14,750 nucleotides of DNA, from NCBI GenBank assembly GCA_029937635.1, contig JAPYPM010000028.1:1-14750 (forward strand), written 5' to 3'. Of the stretch, positions 1-8,700 are shown piece after piece. The translations under genes were made by a program, and so were the position numbers. Position 1 is the stretch's first letter. Each line of letters begins with the position of its first letter. The DNA is from Nitrospinaceae bacterium. Its GTDB lineage: Bacteria; Nitrospinota; Nitrospinia; Nitrospinales; VA-1. The notes under the pieces are model-generated. The model had not been told where the DNA came from, made no database searches, and saw nothing but the letters and a program-made list of their open reading frames with translations.

Positions 1-68
1 GCAATAAACTTAGTGCCGTCTGCATGAGCTCGTTCCATTTGATTTATAAGATGTTGCTTAAAAATCAT
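1..68 (-). CDS. Possible 5' end of an unidentified gene, cut by the window edge
   Basis: An open frame on the minus strand starts at an ATG at 66-68 and runs off the left edge after about 22 codons (MIFKQHLINQMERAHADGTK...). The frame stays open upstream to about position 143, but this ATG is the only normal start in it. It would lie downstream of, and co-oriented with, the TVP38-family gene, with the 5-bp tandem repeat at 91-115 in the spacer. There is no clear ribosome binding site. The fragment is too short to assign a family, and it could be chance: a plus-strand frame across the same bases is also open to a stop at 72-74. Confidence 0.35.
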   Translation of the reverse strand, partial: MIFKQHLINQMERAHADGTKFI

Positions 69-90
69 TGTTAGAAAATTAATTGATTGT

Positions 91-115
91 GTTTGGTTTG
101 GTTTGGTTTGGTTTG
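91..115. repeat. Short tandem repeat, (GTTTG)x5
   Basis: Five perfect, uninterrupted copies of GTTTG, followed by a partial GTTTT that runs into a T7 tract at 117-123. On the coding (minus) strand it reads CAAAC. It lies about 9 bases after the stop of the TVP38-family gene and 23 bases upstream of the candidate ATG at 68. Repeats of this unit length and purity can change copy number by replication slippage. The unit is not a multiple of three, and here it sits in a spacer, so any effect would be on promoter or leader spacing, not on reading frame. Confidence 0.9.
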
Positions 116-124
116 GTTTTTTTA

Positions 125-802
125 CTATAATTTTAAAATTTGTTTATAACGATTGTAAATGGATGGAATCAAAGAAAAGATGCCCAATAAAACCAAAGCT
201 CCAAGTACTTCCGGAGAACTAATGTCTGAAATACTATTTATGCTTGCCAGATTACTTCCAGCATTAGCATAAATAAAAGAACCTGGCATAATTCCTATCA
301 TTGTTACAAAAAAATAAATGGGGAGTCGAACCTGTGTTAATCCCAAAACAAGGTTGATGAGAAAGAATGGAAATAATGGTACTAATCTCAAAAATAGCAT
401 GTAACTGACAGCATTACCTGAAATTCCATTGTTAATCGCTATCAATTTATTACTAAACTTACCTTCAACCCAATCACGAAAAATAAAACGAGCACTAAGG
501 AAAGCAGCCGTTGCCCCCAATGTGGCGCCAATGTTTACAAGCAACATCCCTAGAACGGACCCAAAAATAGCACCGGCAGACAAAGTTAGTATTGCCGCCC
601 CAGGCAAAGAAAGTGAAACCATTAGAAAATAAACTCCTACAAACGAGAACATAAATCCAATTGAATTCTTCTGATAAAAGATATCCAAACTGTCTCGATT
701 AGCTTTCAAACTTTCGAATGATAAATAATTTTGAATATCAAAAAAGTAAAACAATGCAATGCCTATAAGGATTAAAATCGATAGAATTTTTTTTTTGTTC
801 AT
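125..802 (-). CDS. TVP38/TMEM64 family (VTT/SNARE-associated domain) inner membrane protein
   Basis: A 225-residue polytopic membrane protein with the signatures of the TVP38/TMEM64 (VTT, distantly DedA-like) family. After an N-terminal membrane segment (about residues 6-22), residues 64-105 hold the small-residue-rich reentrant region ending in AAFLSAR. Residues 139-155 hold the conserved R-x-x-P-x-x-P-F-x-x-x-N-x-x-x-G motif, and PGSF lies at 173-176. The length is normal for the family. Members are proposed to act in lipid or membrane homeostasis; the exact substrate here is unknown. The ATG has no visible Shine-Dalgarno sequence. A TATAAA lies about 13 bases upstream, so the mRNA may be nearly leaderless. 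The start is followed at once by ten A residues encoding three lysines, a slippage-prone stretch. It lies 136 bases downstream of the TPR gene on the same strand. Confidence 0.88.
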   Translation of the reverse strand: MNKKKILSILILIGIALFYFFDIQNYLSFESLKANRDSLDIFYQKNSIGFMFSFVGVYFLMVSLSLPGAAILTLSAGAIFGSVLGMLLVNIGATLGATAAFLSARFIFRDWVEGKFSNKLIAINNGISGNAVSYMLFLRLVPLFPFFLINLVLGLTQVRLPIYFFVTMIGIMPGSFIYANAGSNLASINSISDISSPEVLGALVLLGIFSLIPSIYNRYKQILKL

Positions 803-938
803 TTTTTTATTAATTTATACTCTGACACTGACTCTTCGAACAATAAGTTAATAATCTTGTACATCAATCATTACCAATTCAGATTTAAATTTTTGAAAAG
901 AATTAATTTTTTCGAACTACAATAAAAAACATCTATTT

Positions 939-2510
939 TTACTTTACTAGCATTGATCTAATATTTTTAAGACGACCAAAATCTTCCATTTTAAGATAAA
1001 GTTTTTCAGCCTTACTGAGGTGGTAGTTTCCCTTTTCCACATCTAAGAGTTTTTCATGATATACATAACCTAGCATATAATAACCCTCAGCAAAGTCAGG
1101 TTTAATTCGCACAGCTTCCTTAAAAGCATCGCATGCTCCCTGAAACTTTTCACAATCTATGAGAACAAGTCCTAATAAATATTGAACCTGCAAAGAGTCT
1201 GGTTTTAACATGACTGAGGCATAAAGAGAGGTTGCCGCTTTTTCAAAATCTTTAGTTGCTTTAAGAGCTACTCCAAAATAATAGTGCGCGTTAGGATCTT
1301 TTGAATTAATTAAAATTGCTCGTTTCAAAACATCTATTGCATTTGAATATTCTTCTTTCCTTATATAAGCAGCACCAAGTGCAATATAACCATGTATAAA
1401 ATCAGTACGTAAACGAACAGATTGTTTCAATGCTCCTAATGCACAATCAAGAACATCAATGCCGATTTCTTCTAAACTACCGTATGCAATTCCCATATTA
1501 TAATACGCATCAAGAAAATCTCTCCTAAATGATATCGCTATTTTATATGCATCTACCGATCCCTGATTAAAACCTAATTTCTGAAGACGAAGACCTTCTT
1601 TTAACCAATCTTCCGCAACCTTATTTTTATCTATAGAAAGATTCGATACATTAATAATCTGCTGTATCAATTGGGCTCTTTGAAATTCCTTTTGTTCGTG
1701 AAATAAACGTTCTGCCATTCGAAAATATTTTTCTGCACGCTTTGGATTTCTCAATTTTTTAGTATGCACAGAACCTAACTGATAATACGGTTCTGCAAAT
1801 TCTGGAAGCAGATGAATAGATTTCTTAAAAGCTTGGCGTGCTTCTGAATTGTGACCGTATTCTATTAATCCTAATCCAACTCTATAAAATAGATTTGAGA
1901 GGACTCGATTTTTTTCGATAGTATTCTTATCACCTGTACCATTATTATTTGACGGGTAACGTTTAAGCTTCTCGAAAGTAAATGTAAACCAAAACTCAGG
2001 CACTGCAAACTCGGAGCTCACTGGGATCGCATTATAAAATGCTTTCATTGCTTTTTTTTCACTTCCCAAAACCCAATAACTCATTCCGAGACTATAATAG
2101 ACCTGTGGATATACGTTTTTTGATTTTATAATTTTCTTATAGCATTCTATTTCCTCTTTGTAATTTCCTATACAGCCATACACATGCCCTAAAAGTTGAT
2201 AGGCAGGATATGCATCTGGACTCATCTTTATAAGGCCTTTTAAATCCTCAATTGCTTCCTCAAATTCGCAGGCAATAATATTTAATATCGCTTCCCCTAG
2301 TAATTCTGTATCTTTCCAAGCATAAGGAAATAAATCAAAAATTACATCCATTACCCATTCAACAGGAGACTCCACTCCTTGAAGTGCTTTAAGCCTAATC
2401 GCCATGCCAGGGTCAAGCTTTTGAAAAGCCTCTCCAATTCCAGATAACCCTTCTTCTATAAGAGGTTTATCGTCATCTGTTTTCGTTCTTTGTTTATTTT
2501 TCTTTTTCAA
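939..2510 (-). CDS. Large cytoplasmic tetratricopeptide-repeat protein
   Basis: A 523-residue protein with a lysine-rich, charged N-terminus and no signal peptide or membrane segment, so probably cytoplasmic. From about residue 68 to the end it consists of TPR helix pairs, roughly ten units, with typical pieces such as AYYNMGIAYGSL (335-346), NAHYYFGVALKATKDFEKAA (407-426) and FAEGYYMLGYVYHEK (473-487). The repeats fall into two blocks, about 68-170 and 205-490, separated by a polar Asn/Gly/Lys insert near 185-200. TPR arrays bind peptides or partner proteins; no catalytic domain is visible, so the partner is unknown. The start is TTG, with a weak GAAAG about 9 bases upstream and a TATAAT-like -10 about 28 bases upstream. 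The next in-frame ATG is Met36, a less likely start. It may be transcribed with the TVP38-family gene below it. Confidence 0.88.
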   Translation of the reverse strand: MKKKNKQRTKTDDDKPLIEEGLSGIGEAFQKLDPGMAIRLKALQGVESPVEWVMDVIFDLFPYAWKDTELLGEAILNIIACEFEEAIEDLKGLIKMSPDAYPAYQLLGHVYGCIGNYKEEIECYKKIIKSKNVYPQVYYSLGMSYWVLGSEKKAMKAFYNAIPVSSEFAVPEFWFTFTFEKLKRYPSNNNGTGDKNTIEKNRVLSNLFYRVGLGLIEYGHNSEARQAFKKSIHLLPEFAEPYYQLGSVHTKKLRNPKRAEKYFRMAERLFHEQKEFQRAQLIQQIINVSNLSIDKNKVAEDWLKEGLRLQKLGFNQGSVDAYKIAISFRRDFLDAYYNMGIAYGSLEEIGIDVLDCALGALKQSVRLRTDFIHGYIALGAAYIRKEEYSNAIDVLKRAILINSKDPNAHYYFGVALKATKDFEKAATSLYASVMLKPDSLQVQYLLGLVLIDCEKFQGACDAFKEAVRIKPDFAEGYYMLGYVYHEKLLDVEKGNYHLSKAEKLYLKMEDFGRLKNIRSMLVK

Positions 2511-2537
2511 TGGAATATTCTTTCAACGATTTTCTAT

Positions 2538-2543
2538 ATTATA
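2538..2543 (-). promoter_or_regulatory. Predicted -10 element of the TPR gene
   Basis: A perfect TATAAT on the minus strand places transcription start near 2531, about 20 bases before the TTG start at 2510. The -35 region 17 bases upstream (TTTTAA) is weak. AT-rich sequence makes chance -10 matches common, so this is tentative. Confidence 0.4.
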
Positions 2544-2636
2544 ATGTTTCTACAAATTTATTAAAAGTGGTCTAGATGTTATACTTTTTAATTTTATAAC
2601 TATACAAATATTCCTACTCCCTTCTAACCTAACTAT

Positions 2637-2665
2637 TTGTTAACTTTTTATATGATCTTTATTAC
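2637..2665 (+). promoter_or_regulatory. Weak candidate promoter of the methyltransferase gene
   Basis: TTGTTA (2637-2642), a 17-base spacer and TATTAC (2660-2665) match the sigma-70 pattern partly (4/6 each) and point toward the ATG at 2701. The surrounding spacer is very AT-rich, so support is limited. Confidence 0.25.
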
Positions 2666-2700
2666 CCTTTAATTAATTTACATCTTTTAGTTAATCAATT

Positions 2701-3525
2701 ATGAAAACTTTCATTCCCCCCAATTCCCCGTTTATAACAACTGATACCCGAACTAAACGCTGGGCAATTCCCTATCATTTTGAATGCATTAATGGCCGCA
2801 TTGGTGTTTTATTAGATAACAACTACCCATCCCTGAAAAATAAATCTATTCTAGACGTTGGGTCTCATACTGGAATTTTTTCTTGGGCGGCGTTACAACT
2901 TGGTGCCAAGTTTGTTCATGGTATTGACGTTGAGGAACGAACAATAAATCGTTGTATGGAGTTATTTTTAAAGGAAGAAATAAATCCATATAGTTATAGA
3001 TTCCAGGCTGAAAATATTATCAATTTTCTAGAAAAGATCGATGAAAAGTCTTTTAATACGATTTTTTGTTTTGGGGTGTTGTATTATATGGCCGAACCGT
3101 TACACTTGCTTAAGCTTATGGTCCGCGCTGCAAAAGAAACTATCCTTATTGATACCTTTACAGCCTCTTATTCTGCAGTCCAAGGAAAAGACGCCCCAAA
3201 AACTTACCCTCATCTCACAAGTCAAATTCTCAATCTACCACTGATGATATCTTGCCCCACTCAATCAAAAAAAAAGGACTACAATCTGCCCGAATCTTTC
3301 AATCGCAAGGGACATAGTTTAAGTCTTATAACCCTACCTACCCAAGCAATGCTAGAATTATGGTTTGAATCTTTAGGTTTAACGTGGGAGCAACTTGACT
3401 GGTCTCCCCACATTGCAAGGGCTTGTTCGTTTCACGACCTGCTTACACCTGATCAAAAAATTACATCTCATTGGGCCGATGTTTATGCAAGTGGAATTCG
3501 TGTTTCTTATAAGCTTCATGTCTAA
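2701..3525 (+). CDS. Class I SAM-dependent methyltransferase
   Basis: A 274-residue soluble protein with a Rossmann-type methyltransferase fold. Motif I is LDVGSHTG at 51-58 (SAM glycine loop). The acidic residue that normally binds the ribose is D76 in GIDVEE, and the post-motif strand is NTIFCFGVLYYM at 119-130, where a class I enzyme recognises its substrate or nucleotide. The pattern resembles the mo5U34 tRNA methyltransferase-like / DUF1698 and Methyltransf_11 groups, but the substrate cannot be named. The C-terminal third (about 165-274) is an extra domain of unknown role with several Trp and His residues. No Shine-Dalgarno sequence is visible before the ATG. It is the first of four co-oriented genes, though spacers of about 130 bases separate it and the next gene from their followers, so a single transcript is only possible. 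Confidence 0.85.
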   Translation: MKTFIPPNSPFITTDTRTKRWAIPYHFECINGRIGVLLDNNYPSLKNKSILDVGSHTGIFSWAALQLGAKFVHGIDVEERTINRCMELFLKEEINPYSYRFQAENIINFLEKIDEKSFNTIFCFGVLYYMAEPLHLLKLMVRAAKETILIDTFTASYSAVQGKDAPKTYPHLTSQILNLPLMISCPTQSKKKDYNLPESFNRKGHSLSLITLPTQAMLELWFESLGLTWEQLDWSPHIARACSFHDLLTPDQKITSHWADVYASGIRVSYKLHV

Positions 3526-3657
3526 CCCTACTAAAAAATTACAATGATAGACATGTATCCATACTTTTATTTTTTAATTTCCTTTATTTAAAAAGTCCGT
3601 TTAAAATGGTTTGTCTTATTTTTTATTTTACCCAATCTTTTTGAGAGACTATAGAAT

Positions 3658-4161
3658 ATGAAAAAAATCTCGTTTAATGAATTTAGTAGCAAACTTGATC
3701 TTGATCCAATTAAATTCTCTCTAACTCATCGGGAAGATGGACCTAACTGGTCCATTAATAAAGTTGCGGGATTGGAAATCTGGTACCGTAGATTTCTTTA
3801 TCTATCTAATATCTATAATGAAAAAATAATCGTTCCAAGCAAGGATATCGACACATTCTGGCACACCCATATTCTTGATACACAAAAATATATTTCCGAC
3901 TGTGACAATCTATTTGGTAGATATATTCACCACTTTCCCTATTTTGGTATGCGCGGAGAAGAAGACCGAAACCAACTCAAAATATCATTTAAAGAAACCG
4001 AGGATTTGTTTTTACGTCACTTTAATGAATCACCTATTAGTACTGGTATAGCTGATTGCGGGGCATTATGTAATGAACCCACTCCAAAGTTTGGTGATAG
4101 AAAACTTTATCTTAAGAATCGCCTTACATTAACTGAGGCAGGAATTAATCAGGTAATATAA
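3658..4161 (+). CDS. Small GRDP-like protein with WHTHILDT and HHFPYFG motifs
   Basis: A 167-residue soluble protein. The core at 61-99 (D65, then F67-W68-H69-T70-H71-I72-L73-D74-T75, then Y78, D81-C82, F86-G87, H91-H92-F93-P94-Y95-F96-G97) resembles the glycine-rich domain-containing-protein-like family (GRDP-like, DUF1399), best known from plants but also found as short bacterial proteins. The clustered His, Asp and Cys residues suggest a metal or catalytic site, but no biochemical function is established that I know of. The plant proteins are much longer; this is the single core plus a 45-residue tail. The tail holds two cysteines, C134 and C138 (DCGALC), and ends in a basic segment. A GAGAG about 10 bases before the ATG may serve as ribosome binding site. 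Family assignment is from memory of the motif. Confidence 0.65.
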   Translation: MKKISFNEFSSKLDLDPIKFSLTHREDGPNWSINKVAGLEIWYRRFLYLSNIYNEKIIVPSKDIDTFWHTHILDTQKYISDCDNLFGRYIHHFPYFGMRGEEDRNQLKISFKETEDLFLRHFNESPISTGIADCGALCNEPTPKFGDRKLYLKNRLTLTEAGINQVI

Positions 4162-4294
4162 AATCTAATTACCTCAATCTTTCTATTTAATGGTGCCAAT
4201 ATAAATATTATTACCGTTAGAACTACCCATCGAATAAACTATGATTAAAGACAGACTATTAATATTTGAAATTTCTCCAGTGATATTTTAATTT

Positions 4295-4705
4295 ATGCAT
4301 TTATCCAACCGTATTTTTTTCTTTTCTATGATCTTATTTATTGTTTTGGTTACTGGCCAATGTTCATCCCAAAATAGTGAAGAATTAGTAAAAGAAGCAT
4401 TGAAGCATAATCAAAATGGGGCCTACGATAAATCGTATAATACTTTTTTAAAAGCTACAAAACTAGACCCAAACAATGTTGATGCATTATATGGGCTAGG
4501 GGGAATGTATAATTATCGCAATAATTATGAAAAGGCAGCTGAAACCTTTAAATCTGTTATCAAACTTGACCCTACTCATTTTAATGCTCGATATAGTTTG
4601 GGTTTCACTTTTGAAAAACTTAAAAAACCCGAATTAGCAAAAATACAGTACGAACGCTACCAAAGTTTGAAGAAAAGATTTGAATCTATGTCGACTAAGG
4701 AATAG
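4295..4705 (+). CDS. Small exported TPR protein, possible lipoprotein
   Basis: A 136-residue protein with a hydrophobic N-terminal signal (residues 6-20) followed by TGQC at 20-23. Cys23 followed by SSQ looks like a lipidation site, but Gln at -1 departs from the usual Gly/Ala/Ser, so lipidation is uncertain while export is likely. Residues 30-131 form three TPR units (about 30-63, 64-97 and 98-131), including VDALYGLGGMYNYRNNYEKAAETF and a matching second copy. It probably acts as a periplasmic or outer-membrane-anchored protein-binding scaffold. Its last codons carry the ribosome binding site of the next gene, which starts 5 bases after its stop, so the two are very likely translated from one message and may work together. 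Confidence 0.8.
   Translation: MHLSNRIFFFSMILFIVLVTGQCSSQNSEELVKEALKHNQNGAYDKSYNTFLKATKLDPNNVDALYGLGGMYNYRNNYEKAAETFKSVIKLDPTHFNARYSLGFTFEKLKKPELAKIQYERYQSLKKRFESMSTKE
4697..4701 (+). promoter_or_regulatory. Ribosome binding site for the TTG start at 4711
   Basis: AAGGA lies inside the last codons of the upstream TPR gene, 9 bases before TTG 4711. It supports that TTG as the true start and suggests translational coupling of the two genes. Confidence 0.65.
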
Positions 4706-4710
4706 AACTC

Positions 4711-5685
4711 TTGCGAGCTATCGTTGTTCTTACGCTATTAACCTTTTTTTTTATATCAGCATGTAATTCTGGCCTAAGCAAACACCGTAAATATTCCTGG
4801 GAATACCCTCCAAAAGATAAAAAAAATATAAAACAACTTAAAACACATATAAAAAAATATAAAAGAAAAACAAAAGTCCGTAACAAAAGATCCAAAATAT
4901 TTAAAAGAAAAACCAAACTATATAAAAGAAAATCTGCCCCACATAAAAAGCAGATCCAAAAATTATCCTCGCCTACCAATTTTGACCAAGTACTCTTGCC
5001 ATCTATAATTTCTCCCAAAAACGGTAAACTTATGGTTTTGGTCGATTCATCCTCTATCCCACCCGGCTCTTTGAAATCAACAAAAGGTGGCTCGAATTTT
5101 CATCCCAATTCCACCAATGATCCAAAAAAAATAATCCCATTTTATATTGATCGTACTGAAGTAACCCTAACAGAATATACTAAAACTCATCCAGCCCACG
5201 ATCAAACCTACATAACTGAAGAAGAATGTTTGCTTTGTCCCGCAATGAGTGTCGATTGGATCGAAGCAGACAAGCATTGCCGAGCAGTAGGAAAACGTCT
5301 ACCCACAGAAACTGAGTGGGAGTTGGCAGCTGGAACCTCCTTAAAAAAAACTATATATTTGAGCCCAAATAACAAAAGGCCCCTTGCCAACCTTGTTGGG
5401 CAAAATGATGGCTTCCTTTCGGTCGCGCCTGTAGGTTCATTTCCTCTAGGAGAGGGACCTTATGGTACCTTAGATATGATTGGAAATGTATGGGAATGGG
5501 TTGACAGTAGGAACATCTCTCCCCAGAAAAAATTAGGACCCAAAAAAAATAGAAATTACAAAGTTATCAAGGGAGGGGGGTGGACAAGTTCTCTTAATTT
5601 CAAAACGGGAAACCTTCGAAGTGTGGTAGCCGGCAACCTTAAAAATCCAACCTTTGGTTTCCGGTGTGCAAAGTCAATCAATTAG
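4711..5685 (+). CDS. SUMF1/FGE-fold lipoprotein with a lysine/arginine-rich linker
   Basis: A 324-residue protein starting at TTG. That start gives a complete lipoprotein signal with lipobox ISAC (Cys18), so it is probably anchored to a membrane on the periplasmic side. Residues 24-80 are extremely basic, about 27 Lys/Arg in 57 residues, with repeated YKRKTK / FKRKTK / YKRKS units. Residues about 104-322 match the formylglycine-generating-enzyme-like sulfatase-modifying domain: FYIDRTEVT (144-152), SVDWIEADKHC and KRLPTETEWELAA (180-207), YGTLDMIGNVWEWV (251-264), KGGGW (287-291), GFRCA (316-320). Between KGGGW and GFRC there are no cysteines, whereas true FGE has its catalytic Cys pair there. 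It is therefore unlikely to make formylglycine and is better called a SUMF1-like domain protein. It is coupled to the TPR gene upstream and convergent with nrdJ. Confidence 0.85.
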   Translation: MRAIVVLTLLTFFFISACNSGLSKHRKYSWEYPPKDKKNIKQLKTHIKKYKRKTKVRNKRSKIFKRKTKLYKRKSAPHKKQIQKLSSPTNFDQVLLPSIISPKNGKLMVLVDSSSIPPGSLKSTKGGSNFHPNSTNDPKKIIPFYIDRTEVTLTEYTKTHPAHDQTYITEEECLLCPAMSVDWIEADKHCRAVGKRLPTETEWELAAGTSLKKTIYLSPNNKRPLANLVGQNDGFLSVAPVGSFPLGEGPYGTLDMIGNVWEWVDSRNISPQKKLGPKKNRNYKVIKGGGWTSSLNFKTGNLRSVVAGNLKNPTFGFRCAKSIN

Positions 5686-5713
5686 CTCAATACAAAACGA
5701 TTTTTTTAGAAAT

Positions 5714-8700
5714 TTATGAGCAGCCTGAAGTCGCCCCGCAGGTTTGACATTTGAGACAAGTCCCATTCCGAACAAGAGTCAGCTGCCCGCAATCATCGCA
5801 GGGATCACCTTCATAACCCTTTAACTTCGCGATCACCGCTGTAGAAATTAATTTTTTCGCAGTTACAGCCTGTCCCCCTTCACCTTCATTACTGAGGATT
5901 GGAATTACCTCGACAGCCTTAGCCTGACCGTTGCTTCTATTTTCTTTGGCTTGAAAATCAGATGGGGCCGTCGTCTTATTAAGACTTTCCTCGCCTTTAT
6001 TTTGAATTATTCCTGATGTTTTATCTTTTGAGTCCTGACTAGGTGTTTCACCTGGCTCTGACTCATGGTTCTTTCCTATAGCATCTGCTCGGAGATCATC
6101 AGGGGTGACTTGAGCAAGATCTGTACGATCAAGATAATGAATAGCCAAATCTCGGAAGATATAGTCAATAGTGGAAGTAGCCATTGTAATTCGTTCATTG
6201 CCTGTGACAATTCCATTTGGCTCAAATCTTGTAAACACGAAGGCATCGACAAATTCTTCAAGAGGAACACCGTGTTGCAACCCTAAGGAAATCGCTATCG
6301 CAAAACAGTTCATAAGACTACGGTAGGCTGCTCCTTCTTTATGCATATCGATAAATATTTCACCGAGCGATCCATCAGAGTACTGTCCTGTGCGCAAATA
6401 CACTTTATGCCCTCCAATAACCGCTTTCTGTGTATATCCAGCCCGCCTATGGGGAAGTGTTTTTCGTTTTCTCTCACGCACGACTTCAATGATTTTCTCG
6501 GCAATTTTAAGTGGTTCCTTCTCCACAATATCGTCAACTTCAAGTAACTTAAATTCTGCACTCAATGTACTGTTAAGAGGCTGGCTTAACTTTGATCCAT
6601 CCCTATACACAGCCGTTCCCTTCAACATGAGCTTCCAACAGAGCATATGTGCATTATCCATATCCTCAAGAGTTGCTTCGTTGGGCATATTAATTGTCTT
6701 GGAAATAGCACCTGAAAGAAACGGCTGAGCTGCCGCCATCATATAAATATGGGCCCCAGGTTGGATGAAGCGTTTTCCATACTTTCCGCATGTATTGGCA
6801 CAATCAAAAACTGAATAATGTTCCTGTTTAAGATAGGGCGCATTCTCTATGGTCATGGTGCCGCAAATAACATTATTGGCCTCTTCAATATTTTTTTCTG
6901 AAAAGCCGAGATAACTAAGCATATTAAAATCAAATGAATCGAGTTCTTCGCTACTAATCCCAAGAACTTCCTCGCAAAAGGATTCACCTAAAACAAACTT
7001 ATTGAAAGCAAATGTAATATCAAATACTTTTGGTAACTCCTGCTGAATTTTAGAAAGAGCTTCGTCTGTAAACCCTTTCGTCTTCAAGGAACTAAGATTA
7101 ATATGAGGCGCCTCTTCCAAGCTCGCTGTCCCGACGCAGTATCTTACAATTGATTGTATTTCGTCTGACTTGTAACCTAACCGCTGAAGTGCAAAGGGAA
7201 CAGACTGGTTAATTATTTTAAAATACCCGCCCCCTGCGAGTTTTTTGTATTTTACTAAGGCATAATCTGGCTCAATTCCCGTAGTATCACAATCCATCAA
7301 TAAACCAATGGTTCCGGTAGGAGCTATACAGGTGGTTTGCGCATTGCGAAAACCATATTTTTCTCCCAGTGCTAGGGCATCGCCCCATGCTTTTTTAGCT
7401 GCTACCATAAGACTATTGGGACAATTAGCCGCACAAACTCCTTGAGGAAAAATGGATAACCCTTCGTATTCCAATTGATCAGAATTTAATAAAGCCCTTT
7501 GGTGATTGCGCATAACGCGCATCATATGCTTCTTATTTTTTTCATACTTGTAGAAAGGCCCTAGCTCAGAAGCTAGTTCAGCAGATGTCGCATAGGATGC
7601 ACCGGTTAACAATGCCGTAATCGCACCTGTTATGTCACGGCTTTGATCGGAGTCATAAGGGATTCCCATTACCATTAGCAGTGAACCTAAATTCGCATAC
7701 CCTAATCCCAGCGTACGATATTCATAGCTTTTACGCGCAATTTCTTTATTTGGAAATTGCGCCATGGCCACAGAAATTTCAAGTGTCACGGTCCATAAAC
7801 GACAAGCATGGCGAAAATGATCTACGTCAAAGACGCCCGTCTTTGAATCAAAAAATTTTATCAAATTAACTGATGCCAGGTTACACGCCGTATCATCCAG
7901 AAACATGTACTCTGAGCAAGGATTAGAAGCGTGAATCCGATCCTCTTCAGGGCAAGTATGCCATTCGTTAATAGTTGTATCAAACTGGAGCCCTGGGTCA
8001 GCACTGGCCCAAGCTGCTGTGTTTATAGACTGCCAAAGCTCTCGTGCTTTTAACTGTCGACTAACTTTTCCTGTGGTTCGTTGACGAAGCTCCCAATTAC
8101 CATCATTCTCAACTGCTTGCAGAAAATCATTAGTCAGACGAACAGAATTATTACTATTCTGGCCAGAAACTGTGCCGTAAGCCTCAGAGTTCCAATTAGT
8201 GTCATATTCTTCGAATTCAAACTCCTTTATGCCTTGCTGCGCCAGTTGAATTACGCGATAGATATAATTTTTTGGAATAAAATCTTCTATTGCTTTCCGT
8301 ACGGCCTTTTTAAGGTTGTGGTTTTCTTTAACATTGAAACGAGCATCTCCTTCCAAAGTTTCATCCCAACAAGCAATAAAAACTTCCTTCAGCCGTCGCT
8401 TAAGAATTCGACTACCTGTCACGATTGAAGCAACCTTAGCTTCTTCCTTAGCTTTCCAGTTTATAAATTCTTCAATATCTGGGTGATCTATATCAAGAGT
8501 TACCATCTTAGCTGCGCGCCTTGTTGTACCTCCAGATTTTATAGCCCCTGCTGCGCGATCACCAATTTTAAGAAAGCTCATAAGCCCTGATGACTTACCA
8601 CCACCTGAGAGAGGTTCGTTATTACCGCGTAATTTGGAAAAATTGGATCCGGTACCAGACCCGAACTTAAACAATCGTGCTTCCTGTTGCCAAAGATCCA

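Noticed and set aside
4695..5018. Minus-strand frame of 107 codons that looks like a membrane protein
   Set aside because: It lies opposite the lysine-rich linker of the SUMF1-like lipoprotein; antisense of Lys codons gives Phe/Leu-rich text. The plus-strand gene is clearly real.
4711..5685. Functional formylglycine-generating enzyme
   Set aside because: The catalytic cysteine pair expected between KGGGW and GFRC is absent, and no sulfatase gene is nearby.
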